From Dactylellina haptotyla (Eukaryota; Ascomycota; Orbiliomycetes; Orbiliales; Orbiliaceae), in contig CM062379.1 of NCBI GenBank assembly GCA_031310005.1, forward strand, positions 6,696,001 through 6,760,000: DNA of 64,000 nucleotides. Direction: 5' to 3'. How positions within the stretch are numbered: position 1 is the stretch's first letter; each line of letters opens with the position of its first letter. Below, piece after piece: positions 49,080 to 60,864 of the stretch. The notes under the pieces were generated by a model. The model was not told the origin of the DNA, ran no database searches, and saw nothing but the letters and a program-made list of their open reading frames with translations. Made by a program: the position numbers and the translations under genes.

Positions 49080-51927
49080 CGATGTGTGCGAGTGCAAACT
49101 TTTGCTGCCGTTACATCAGGTTTTTCGTTCTCGTTTCCTTTTCGATTTTTGAGACTGCTGCATTGCCTGCATGATGTCCTGCATCCCCGTCCAATTAGCG
49201 TGGGGAAATATTTTTCGTGGAGATGTCAGAGCTCGAAGCTAGCCATTCTAGACATACAGTCCCGATCGGTCTCGTTTGTTGATGAGCATTGGATGCACGT
49301 GGGCTGGATTAAATTGCCGGAGATTAACAAGTGCGTCTGCCCAGACATCAACCTCAGACATTTGAACGGGCTGCAACCGCGATACTCAAACAATATGTCT
49401 CTCCTCCTAAGCGTCGGTAAACAAGCAGGAAATGATTGATTTCTATTCTAAACCTCGATTGACAACGTTGACTATGCTGTGGCAGTATAACGATGGCTCT
49501 TAGCTCCTTATGCCGGATTATGGCGAGGTTCTGCGGCTTTTTGGCGCCACTGCTAAGCTTCTAGGCGGTTTCTAGGGTTTCCGCCAACATTGCAAAGGTC
49601 TCAGACCCAGACCAAAATGCGATTTCTTGGTGATGTATCGAAACTACTATTCGTCCGCATACCTATCGCGAGCGCAGGTCTAAATTTGGGTAGAATAAGT
49701 GACCGCAATCGCACTCGGCGCGATGTTAGCATTCGACATCTCACAGTTTTCATTCGCATTCGCATACTCTAATATGCCCACCAAAACGCAAGCGGTTCTC
49801 AGAATCCAGAAGTCAAGGGATCCTCCCAGTCGGACTTCTCATGGCCTCATGGCCTCAGACGTTTGCGTTCCAATATGGCAATTGGACTCCTAGAATGGCA
49901 ACTGGGTTGTAACAACATTGCAACAACTCCTGATATTCCACCCTATCCTTGTAGGCTTTTTTGAAGGATGGAACTGCCGACGCTACGCGCCCTCGTTCGT
50001 GCGTAGTATATCGATAACGATACCGCTTGTGTATAGAGCCTCAGGGTTTTCTGTCGACCCAAGCTCGGGCAGGGCTCCCCAAACTAGTTTTGTTGAGCGG
50101 CCGCCAGAAAAAGGCTAGTCGCAACGTTGATGTCTCACCCTACCAATTGGAAATAGAGCACCGCACATCGGATAACCTCTCAGAAGGCATTTGCAATTTT
50201 TGTGATACCCGGTCACCTTCTGTTTTCTGCACAGCGTCTTTCCTTCAGCCAACAGCTGTGAAAGAGATATACATATATCCGTCTCGACGCGAACCCGGAA
50301 TTCGGGAGGTGCAAGGATCCGGAAACAAGATCTTTGAGAAATTTCCAAACCAACAGGAGAAAAGCGCTCGCGTCATACAACAGACCAATCATGTACTCTT
50401 AACAGCTAAAACATCACTCTTCACAGGCATGCCCCAAGCGATCAGGTGGAAGTACTTTCCTAGAGCAGCACACTGTCGCCAATATCACTGACCCACCTCC
50501 TGAGCCTCCACGAAGAATACAAACACTTCCGTTATATATAGTCGTGCCAACGACCATCCATGGATTGCCATGTATGCATTCCAATTCCCTGGACCTTTGA
50601 GGTTCTACACTGTTGCCACGTGTACATCTTTAGAGAAATAATTGGAAGGCGATCCCGATTGAAGAAAACAGGAGGTCGGTATTTTTCTGTTAGGTTAAGA
50701 GTCGCAGTCGGTCGATCTCTGGGCGATGCAATCTCATTCGCACGATGCTATATTAGACATGATTATTATTTTCCGTGGGACGACGGGACTAGCGCCTTAG
50801 CGAGAGTGTTTCGGTGATCTTAATATCAACATCTGCTACTATATTACCTTAATACTCGCTAGCCTTTATTGATATTTGAGGGTGTTATAGCGCTGGTCAT
50901 GTCCCAGAACTCTTTCCTTCGATATTTGGTTCGAATATGTTCATAGCAAGTGTATTAATGTTTGCAAGACATACGCTATATACATATATATAGGTATAGT
51001 ATGAACACCAATAAGCTATGTTATGGATACCGTCCCCTCGATTCATTGCAAAATGGGACCAGCTTGATCTCCTATAAAGGCTGATCCCGAGTTCTCGGGG
51101 ACGAAATTTCGTTCCGTGACCTATACTCCGTTTCGTAGCCTCGGCGCTGCCGGTCTCATGGTTTACGAATAAAACTCGTAAGCAACGTAGTTAAGCGTTC
51201 TTATGGTTAGAACCGGTATTGCCTATATGCATATGCCGAATATACTAGAATAAGATGCTAGAGGAAAGGCATGATTGTACAGGAGAGTTACATGTATGCT
51301 GAGTTATAATGTATGCTGAGTTATATGAGATATTTGGTGACGGACCATCACTGGCAACACAAAAATCGAACCACATGACATGATGGGTCAGACAGTAATA
51401 GAGTACTTGAGAGTTTTATCTCTCAGCGTCGATCCATGGATTGTAAGAAGGCATCGAGGGACACATGTCAAATAATCAGTTTTTGCTAATTAAACTGCCA
51501 GCTACTGAGTAGTTTTGTAGACTTCAACACTGATACTAATTGCCAACCGGCTGGGCATAATAGCTTTGAAAAATGGTAATATTTTGATGATATAAGTTCA
51601 TAATATGGTGTGTGCAAAACAATACTTCAGATTTGGACATTTACGAAAAACAGAATTATCTGGAGCAGGTATCGAGTATAAACTGGAAATTAACCTAAGG
51701 CGACACAAATGAAACAAAACTATTGGCTTAAAATTCATAAAAATAAGAAAGGACTTAAGCATCCAAATTTCAAAACAAACCGTACACCCTTGTGGCCTGT
51801 TCTCTTTCTGATACTTGTTGTTACTCAATATAAATTGAGTTTGAGCTGTAGGGTAATAAAAAGACTCTAAGGTATGCCTAGTGGGATTGCCGCTGCGACC
51901 GATGACCTTAAAACTGGGACGCAGAAT

Positions 51928-51949
51928 ATTTGGGTTCGAAATCCCAAAT
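51928..51949 (+). other. tRNA T-arm-like hairpin (tRNA or SINE relic)
   Basis: ATTTGGG, then TTCGAAAT, then CCCAAAT form a 7-bp stem with an 8-base loop that resembles a tRNA T arm and Pol III B box. The loop is one base too long and I cannot fold the rest of a tRNA upstream. It could be a decayed tRNA or tRNA-derived element, or chance. Confidence 0.25.
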
Positions 51950-52358
51950 CTTCAGTGTATCAAATTGCCAATAGGAGGCTTTAAGTACTTGTATTTCATA
52001 AAGATATGTTAAATGCTTGCTTAATGCAGCTATAAAGTCTGATAAGCGAGGTTGCATCCGAAACTTAGTCCAAGCTACAAATTTGTAGATTAATTTCGCA
52101 TTATAAGTTTTTTAAGTTTTGGAAATCGCTGGTCTATCATCGAAGGTGGAAAATGTCGTAGATCTTAGGTTAAATAATATTTTAATCATAGAGACGGAAA
52201 CAGAAATAGCTTAGAAAAAACGGCTTGATGTTCCCTAGAAAAGAGTCATTTATCTCCTTTTCGCTCAAGAACCATAGCTGTCAACTACGAATTCTTTTCA
52301 CAAAGTCAATATAAGGTCATAGCCGCGATCGTACTTCAAAGTCTCCTTCCTCTTTGCA

Positions 52359-53561
52359 ATGAAGAGAGCTCGACAAGAACTCACAACTTTATTCCCAGAA
52401 ACCGAATCTACTGCGTCTAATCCAGAGGCTTCTAGCCAAATGCAGTCTGAAAATATCAAACTTTCACAACCAAATCTTTCTGTTAAACTCGCCAATCTCA
52501 TGCGAACGTCATTTGGAGGCAAAGAAAAGGTGCTGTCTGGGAGAATTACTATTCGCCTTAACGACATTGTCAAAATCCAAAAAGACATTCAGAACCTAAA
52601 CCAAAGCTACAATGCCGCCACAGCTATCATGGACAGTGTTCGAGCACACTGGGAGGTTGGCTCTGAGACAGAACGTGCTGAGGCACTAGAAGCAGAGCTA
52701 TGTCGTATGATATTTGGTTCAAATTTCATCGAGAGGGCTGGCTCAAACTATAAAGAAACCCGCTTTCTTTGCAAAAAGATCTTCAGGGGTGAAGATTTCA
52801 CGAAGACCGAACCCAGGGAAAGAAGTAGCGACTATGAGGAGGGTTTGTTAGTTATTTTGAGCAAGCTACAGACTACTGAAACCCTAGGAGCAAGCAACCA
52901 GCTTGTTGCAATCAAGGGCCGCATGGAAGTTATCCAACATGCTAACGCACTCAAGTTTTTCCTTGAACGATTTTGCCTCGAAAACTCAGAGTTAACGGAA
53001 GAACTCATCCTTGCAACTCACCGAATCCTCTGTGAAGGCCACGATCATGATGACGGGACCTCATGGGAACTGTGGGCGGGTACATACCGCGACTGCGAAA
53101 TCGCTGCTTCGTCAATTGACAAAGAGACAGGCAAGCGTAAAAAGTCTATCTTCATTAGAGCAAGCTCCGTCCCTGTTTATATGCGTCAAATTATCCATGA
53201 TTTCAATTCATGGATTACCAAGGAGGACGAAAATACAGATCCTTTCGAGTTAGCAAGCTGGCTATGCACCCAATTCGTCAACATTCACCCTTTCGCTGAC
53301 GGTAATGGCAGAATGTGTCGTATCCTGCTTAATGGCGTTCTTTATAAATACACTGGACTGATTGCTTGTATTGGCGAGAACGGAGAGGAGGGGAGGGATG
53401 AATACCTCGAAATAGCGGTCAGATCTAATAAGAAGTATCATGAAGAAGATTGTGACGTTTCAGTCGGAAATCAGATTTCCCATCTTGGGTTGACGGAATT
53501 GGTAGTTAAAAAAGTAGCTGAATGCGGGGAACGGATGCTCCAAACGCTGGGGGCAACTTGA
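52359..53561 (+). CDS. Fic (Fido) domain protein, putative AMP transferase
   Basis: Fic enzymes usually transfer AMP from ATP to Ser, Thr or Tyr of target proteins. One intron-free frame gives 400 residues. The catalytic loop reads HPFADGNGRMCR, starting at His310, a perfect match to HPFx(D/E)GN(G/K)R. An upstream helix with SNFIER (Ser121 to Arg126) matches the class II inhibitory motif (S/T)xxxE(G/N) in its Ser and Glu; the last position is Arg. Residues 1-60 are Ser/Glu-rich, without a signal peptide. After the catalytic loop there is a VVKKVAECGERM helix near the C-terminus. The coding DNA is visibly A/T-richer than the housekeeping genes here, it has no intron, and it stands alone in a gene-poor stretch. 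That mix is compatible with transfer or a fast-evolving accessory gene, but fungal Fic genes of this kind are widespread. Confidence 0.9.
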   Translation: MKRARQELTTLFPETESTASNPEASSQMQSENIKLSQPNLSVKLANLMRTSFGGKEKVLSGRITIRLNDIVKIQKDIQNLNQSYNAATAIMDSVRAHWEVGSETERAEALEAELCRMIFGSNFIERAGSNYKETRFLCKKIFRGEDFTKTEPRERSSDYEEGLLVILSKLQTTETLGASNQLVAIKGRMEVIQHANALKFFLERFCLENSELTEELILATHRILCEGHDHDDGTSWELWAGTYRDCEIAASSIDKETGKRKKSIFIRASSVPVYMRQIIHDFNSWITKEDENTDPFELASWLCTQFVNIHPFADGNGRMCRILLNGVLYKYTGLIACIGENGEEGRDEYLEIAVRSNKKYHEEDCDVSVGNQISHLGLTELVVKKVAECGERMLQTLGAT

Positions 53562-56500
53562 GCAACTGCATAGGATCGCAAACCCCCGGATATTCTGAAC
53601 GTGCTGATTAAGGTGGCATCAATTAAATGACTAGATTCTTGAAAATGTCAATAACTTTAGGAGTATAAACTCATAGGCTGGGTCTAAGTTTTTCGAGTGT
53701 AAATAGGCGGCTAGTAAGTTCACTAAATAGATAGGGAGGTTATACGAGTTTCGAGGAATATATAGTAGTGCTGTAGAAGCCTTATCTTTAAACTATGGTA
53801 TAAGTCGGCTAAAATTCAGAGTGAGTATATATCTAGCAACTAGTAGGGCCAAAGTAGAAGCAAAATGTAACTATTAACCTAGACATACTAGAGGCGGAGG
53901 ATATAAATGGTAGCAAATAAATTGAAGGTGAGCTTGGGTGACTGAAGGCATTCATAGGTCCTTGGAATCAGAGACGATTATCTTGTTCACGTGCAGGTAA
54001 AAAATAAAAGGTGAAAAATAAAATTTTACCAAAATATCTGTTCAGAAAGCCGGAACGTTATTCAAACAGAAAGAAAGTTCCTTGATAAAACTCGTGTTAA
54101 GACCAACGGCCAATTGCTTATTCTCAGCTAAGATTGTTCAAGATAAGATCAGTTCATATGCCTATGCTTTCCGTAGGTGTTTGAAGCGAAAATATGTCGG
54201 AAAGATTCGGGCTTTCTATTGGAAGGTAGTAATCGCTACATGTAAAACGATATGGTGCTCAAATCTTCTTAAATCAACATTAATATGTATTGATACATAT
54301 ATTCAGAACTCTTGAAGAGAAGCACAATTTGTCACCAAGTAAAATAAACTAAAAGTTAGAACTTATCTAACTCTAGACCTCGCGAGTAGTTGAATTTACA
54401 TGCTTCCAGAATCGATCGAAGCCTTAAGTAGAATGTAACCGTACGAGGTTTTCTTCTGAGGATGTCTAAGCTGTTCACTAATCTACAATGGCAATGTAAT
54501 TACTTCGGTTACCACAATATCCCTCAACCACCATTGGCATCGGAAGACGGTTCGGTGTTTCTGAATATGTCCGAGTTGACTAAATCAGGCGCAAATGGTG
54601 TTTTGGAGACTATATTTGATCATGAACTCTTTAATGAAGCACTTACGACATCCAAAGTTATGGACCTGATTCAAAACATTCGTGAGTGGGTGTATCTTAT
54701 CCCACTAAATTTATCCTCTTCTCATCTGAAGCACAACCGGGTAGTTTACAACTCCGTTAATCATAGGCTCACCAGGATATTACAGCAAAATACCAGTACT
54801 GCAGTTTTATGAGTACGGCGCCACGAGAGATAGCAAAAATAAGGCAAATTAATTCGTATGTGTTCGTGGATTAAGCTGTTTAAACTACCTAGGGAGATTT
54901 ATGATATATTCAACATCGCATTACACTGCCCTTCTTTCTTCTGCTGATTCAAGGCAGTCTCGTAACCAGATTCAAGGGACCAAGAGATGAAAGAAATTCA
55001 AAACTTGTGTTTTGACTTTTCAGTAAATAGGTTGAGAAAACCGTGTGTTCCATATGCGTCTACCGGATGGATACTGTTGAAGTACCGACGACTTCCTTGA
55101 CATTGTTTTCGAATTCGGATTGAAAACCTGTTACGCAACTCTTTGTTTATTCGCAGACGAGCTCACGTACTTGTATTAAACTGTAGAAAAGCATAAACAT
55201 CTCGCCAACATCAACTTTTAACCTGGAGCGAGAGCTCAACTGAAAGCTGCGCTGTGATCTCCCACCACATCTTTGATGAACAACCTGAGTGTTTATTTAG
55301 TATTTTTTGTTCTTGTCCCCTTCGGACTGCGTTGACCCGCTTTCCTGGGGTCCCACGGATATCATTACTAAATTACCTGGCAGAAAATTCGTTTACGGCC
55401 CCTTATATCGCAAATTTTCGCATTTGTCTCGCGTTGTGACCCCGTTGGATTTCGTTCCGCTTCATTTCGGGCCGGTTTCGGCATGCCGAATGAGCTCCTC
55501 CTAAAATTACACTCGGGATATCTCGGGATACCGATAAGACCCAACAGCAAACTTTTCACTCAGTCCAAGTCATGGCGCCACCCCCAACCCGTGTCGAGGT
55601 TCAGGGGAGTTTCTCATTTCAGCTGATTCACGTCGCAGTTTGGTGTTGTTGCCAACGTAGCAATCCGTGGGTCTGGTTTTCAAGCCTCAAAGCTCGTATT
55701 CCGGATGGCCGTGGGGGTCAGTTAGGGTAGAGGTGAAATCGAATCTTTCCTAATTCAAATTGACTTTTTGTTTTGATTTCTGTTGAGGTTTCATGCGATT
55801 GCATGAAGGAAATTTTTGGCATGTGAAAAACCGTCGCAACATGATTGGAAGCAGCAGAGTGGGAACGTTCGAACCACAGTTTCATAGCGGCTCGAAATTA
55901 GATTCCTATCGATTGCGCAAAGTTAAGTTGGAATTTGAATTTAGTGGAGGTTTAGTAGCCAGCCCTGCAGCCCGCATAAAGCTTCTCAGCCCTCTCAACT
56001 GAATGCGCCTTTTTTTAACATGTGAGTTCCGACTGAGAAATGGCTGGCGAGCGAAATGTGACGTCGTAAGCATCCCCGATGAGAAAAAACCATACGCCAC
56101 CAGGGTGGGAGGATTGTATGGAAGCGGTTGCCAGCATGGGCCACGTCGATGGGAAACGTGGGCAGCAAAACATAATGTCCGATCCCTGGTTTCCAACAAG
56201 GTCTAGGGATTATCACACACAATTGTTCGCAATAGGGGGTACGTATCAAACTGACAATTCAGCTTACAATGTCTTGTTGAAAAATAAAAATTTCTTGTCG
56301 CTATATGAAGCATATTTTTTATATCCCGGTTCCTTTTGATGGGGGTTCCGTTATGTGGCCAGGGATTTGCCATCCAATCATTGGTAATATTTGGGTATGT
56401 GAGTGTCATCGGAATCCTCCTACAAGCTACATATCACACCACACTACGGGACATGCACATGAAACTTTTTTCTTGATTCGATAAAATCCCCGATACGCGA

Positions 56501-59500
56501 GAAAACAAGTGTGAATCACTCGATCGAACTTGGAAAATTCCATGGTTTGCTTTTTGGATTGTCGTTGTGGATGGTATATTTAGAAGCAGGGGTTGAGTTT
56601 TGCGGTGATTTCCACCCGCTGACAAAAAGGCTTAGTGCTTTTCGTTATCAGTAGTAATCAAACTAGAAACCTGTTGGTGTATGAAGCCATCTTAATCTTT
56701 AAAAGAGAATCTAGAGCTCTCCTGATCTGCCCACCTCCGTGCCTACCAGGGAAGATTTTTCTGTTGGGAGATAAGATATCCTGTTCTTATTTGAGGATTC
56801 GGATTATCTCTCAGACTAACGGAAAAACTTTTTATAGGCTGCGCTGTTGGGACGCACATGAATATGGAGTGCAGGATGCGCATACCGTCTTTGGAGTATG
56901 GATCCTCGTATTCCGCCCTTAGGAAAATGAGTTGAGATCCGAAAGACGATCCGTTGTTATAGCTGGAGCATGAGTCGAGCCTTTGCGCTGAGTGGCTCTT
57001 GTGTTCGGGCGCTTGTTAGTTAAAACTCCCTTGCCGCTGACGCATGACTTCTTTTGTTCGAAGACCCCAGGTTTGGCGAGCACACCACGACTGCATCTGG
57101 ACATTTTCGTGCATTCTCGTTCGGATCAACCTGCAAACCAGGTCAAGGAGGACCCTTGGAGTATCCCGAAAACCACCTTTCGAGTTTTACAGTTTTTCGG
57201 TGCATGAAATGGAATATTCTGTAATACAAGCCTCAAGGGCTTTGTCGGGCTAGCTTCGCCGCCCCGATGTAACCGCCCCGATATCAGTGCCACTCAAAGG
57301 CCGACCCGTGCTAAGCAGCTTAGCAGCTTGGCTCTCCAAAGCTTGGGCCAAGAAAAATATATGACCGTGATAGTGAGATGACCGCCGACGAGTCTGCCAA
57401 CTGGCCACGCCAGCAAGGCAGGCGTTTGTTTGCACATGAAATTCTGCGATCGAGGCCTCCGTCACACGAAAAGCGCAGTAGACGGGTAAGTACGGTACGG
57501 GTTTTTGGAATTATGATTCTCGTTTGTGCGATGAGACTTGTCATGTGGAAATAATAATATCATTTGTGCACGAGAACAGCACGCCTAGCTTAACGCAGTG
57601 GAGCGTTGACGAGAGGACCCTTCCCATTTTAGCACGAGGACGTCAACGAGACGAGGGCACCCTATTTCCTTTGCGGTTTGCGGTTTTAGGAGCATAGAGC
57701 TCAGTCACGTTAGTGCTTGCGCAATTGAGGATTGTTACTGTGGTCTGTCTTTCAGAATATACAACTATGCAGTATTCAGCAGTTCTTTGCAATTTGGTAA
57801 GCTTGCGAGCTCAGCTTTTGCTCACATCCCACGCTTTATCGGCGGGATGCGTTCGTGTTATCAACAAAATCGAATTTAGACCAATTGCGGGCTGCGGTTC
57901 AGATACACATCAGCAGCATACCATTTTCAGCCTCGATTAGGTGCTTTTCCAAGACGTGCCGACGATTCGATTTGGCTTATCTAATTTATGCAGGCCCGTG
58001 CGATGTTGGGGGTTATTCTCTAAGGGGTACTTGAAAGCTTTCCAAGGGTATAAGTTGTTTTGGAATGATTCCTCCCATCGACGGTACTGAGTAACTTAGC
58101 CTATACTTCGACGATGGCGTTTCTTGGGACGCCGCACTGAGCGGTGTGTTCCACGTACCTGAGCGAAAGCGAAAAAAAAAATCTAGCTATCGCCGAATAG
58201 GCATACATGAAGGGAAATGCCCAATTAGAAACAGCCAAAAGCGGTGGTGGGATGATTTCTGGGTGCTGTTTGAGGCGCAGGTTAGGCCAGAACTGGTAGG
58301 CCAAACGCAGGAGAAGCTAGGCGACTGTTGGCTGTAGCAGCCTTATTACTTTTTCCCACAGCCAACTGCTCAAAGCACAGCGACCTGGCGGGAAAGAGTC
58401 CGGTTGGCAAATCAACGAGTTGGCCGTCGAAACTTGCGGCTGTCATGGGTTCGAATTTTGGGTCAAGAGGGTTTGCGGTGTCGTCGGCTTTGGTGAGCCG
58501 ACGGCCAGTGGGGGTTACGTACCAGCTGCGGACAGTCTAGGTACCGAGAAGAGAATTGTAACCGTGGACTCTAGCAGAGTTATGCAGGGCTTGACCTCCA
58601 GACTGCGATTTCGAGCTGTCCCAGGCGAGAAGCTGCGTAGCAGAGCCCGCCGCCCCCAGGCCCTCTCCAAGGCTTGGGAGATAGAACATGTGTACAGGTC
58701 GAACGACCCCCCTTTCAGCCGTTACTTTCGCGGCGAGGAGGGAGGAGAGTGGGATGCCTTCTTTTGTATTACGGCGGAGGTATTTATTCATAAATACGCC
58801 AGCTGGAGCCCTGGTGTTCAAGGTTGTGGAAGGAGTCTTTTCAAGCTTCTGCGATTTTTTCTCACCGCTAGCGACACTGTCGAAGAGCGCCCACCTACCG
58901 ACCACAGTCTAAGGGCTAGACAACATATCAACAGTTATATTGCACTTGTCTTGTTGGTTGTGCGTGTGTGTGCAAAGCCTTTACGCAGAAAGAAAAAAAC
59001 GAGTCCCAGCGGAACTCCCCTTCTTCACTTTTCTCGCCCTGAAGATTAATTGCGAGCAGCCATAGCGAACCCTGTCTCAGCCCGTTCAGGTACCATTTGA
59101 GCATTATTAAGCTCTGTTGGGACGAATATCGGAAAGACCTGTTTTGCGGCGTGTGTTGTGCTGCAAACGACGGTGGAATCCTGTTCCATAGCCCCGGTTC
59201 ACCGAACAAAGGCCCGGTGTCTGATTTGGCTTGAAACGACCGGGCGAGCGAGCAAAATTTAAGGAAAAGTCTTCGAGTCAGATATCGACAGACGGAGCTC
59301 ACTCCATCCCGGCAGCTTCGCAAAGATAGCACAGCAGTATCTGCGATAGCACCAGGGTTTCCTCTTTCAAAAAGAGATATCAATTCGGTTGGTCCTTTAT
59401 AACATATTTTTTCTGGCGGCTAGTTGTGGCCATATTGGAACTCGACATTGGTCGAGTCACCATCAACAAGCCTCGACGGCACTTTTCCCTCGTTACCGAA

Positions 59501-60864
59501 CTCGAAACCGACTTGCCCAACGATCGACTAAACAAGGACGCGAAGGGAGGATCGCTAACCGTTCATTCTCGCTCCTTTTCGCCGTAGCGCTACGTTAGCA
59601 GGCGAGCCCGAGCGTGGACTGGCTGGGTTGGCTGGTTGCGTTGTTATTTTTGGTGTTTTCAAGGTACGGCTACCTTTCCCGTTGCTATTGGCCCGGTGGC
59701 AAGCTCGAGCTGGTGGAGCTGAGCTGGGGACGGCCCTGCGACCTGAATCGAGGATATTACATCTGGATGATGGCAGGGTCTCCTTTGGGCCTCCTTTCGG
59801 TCTCCGTCGGGGTGGCTCGCTGGAAACAGAGCTAGAAAGCGGTGCGTGGGCTGACGTCTGTAACGTAGCAGATAAATAAATATTGCCTGACGACGATTCG
59901 CCGCCGCTTTGCTTTATTTTATTAATATCATCATCATTCCATAATATATTTTTATTTCATATAAAAAGAACGCCGCCATTGGTGTCAGCCCGGATACGTT
60001 AGGAAAGAAACGTGCGGCCACGTCTGACGACAAGAAAATCCGGCACATCGCCAATAGCATCATCCTGAGCTCACAACTGCCCGACAATCCTTTGGAATCC
60101 GGACGAACACGCGCAATTGCACTGCCATTGCATATTCGAAAATCACATTATTGCTGCTCAAAGCTACTACCGGTATACCGACATACGGTTATCAGCAATT
60201 TAAAGGGCTAGCTTAGCAGATAATCACCACCTTTTAATATTCGAAGATCCGGCTCCTGGCTCTGGATCGCGCTTTAGCATAATCTCCACGCCCTCGTTAG
60301 CCTCATAACACCATCGATCCGTGGGGGTACACCTTTTTTCTCGAATCGTATCGCCCGTATCCTTGGCCTAGTTTCGCAAAGACCGGACCCACTTGGTGTT
60401 GTTTCTGCGCAGCAGCCTTGCATAAGGGACTATCGACAGCTCCTGGCCTCATCCATACATAAAGGCTGCATCGCTTCGAGGCCGATACTAAGCAGAAAGC
60501 CCTCTGACCTCTCCGAGACGGCAGGCGGACAAACTCAAACCTTAAGGCCTGCCACCATTTGTCCGACTCTTGGTGTGTTTATAGCTAGTGTCGAGCGGAT
60601 ACTATTTGACCCTCACCTGCGAATAGCCGTCATACCCGCAAGGAGTCTCTTTCCTTTTTTTCTTTCTTCTCCTTTTAACTCTCCCTTCTAGCTTACTAAC
60701 TCAGGATTTACTCGATACATCCTTTTAAACAAAGCAATATCCTTTACTGTCAATTCATCTTTTCAATCTTCTGATAAACCTTCAACTTGAAGCCCCTTGT
60801 GAGGGAGCTTCCTTTCTGTTCGGTTAAACCCTTCCTTCTTGGCGATCCATTTTCGGTCTGAACC
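53562..60864. other. Long gene-poor region
   Basis: 7.3 kb with one doubtful small gene (54462-54812). From 53.6 to about 55 kb the DNA is A/T-rich with many TA and CTAG-like words, which may reflect mutated old repeats. From about 55 to 60.8 kb composition is closer to average, but frames are short, overlap on both strands and show no motif. The last few hundred bases are the arrestin leader, rich in CT. Confidence 0.45.
54462..54812 (+). CDS. Doubtful small hypothetical protein
   Basis: An ATG frame of 116 codons. It may be spliced with a GTGAGT donor at 54682 and a TAG acceptor at 54744. The intron would be 63 nt, and the exons 54462-54681 and 54745-54812 give 95 residues ending at the same stop. 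Because the intron length is a multiple of three and has no stop, both forms stay open. The protein is soluble, with no signal peptide. I recognise no family. It may be a fragment of a larger gene or chance. Confidence 0.3.
   Translation: MSKLFTNLQWQCNYFGYHNIPQPPLASEDGSVFLNMSELTKSGANGVLETIFDHELFNEALTTSKVMDLIQNIREWVYLIPLNLSSSHLKHNRVVYNSVNHRLTRILQQNTSTAVL

Larger units (their letters stand above)
47983..52358. other. Long gene-poor region
   Basis: 4.4 kb with no supported gene. It holds the permease promoter, a 16-bp minisatellite (48575-48685), a GT microsatellite (49055-49079) and a tRNA-like B-box hairpin at 51928-51949. From about 51,200 onward the DNA becomes clearly A/T-rich. Confidence 0.5.

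Noticed and set aside
50927-50945. GGTTCGAAT word as part of a second tRNA
   Set aside because: No matching T-stem or acceptor stem can be formed around it.
58420-59049. 209-codon open frame on the plus strand
   Set aside because: No ATG in good context and no splice support. Composition is mixed, with overlapping frames on both strands and no recognisable motif.
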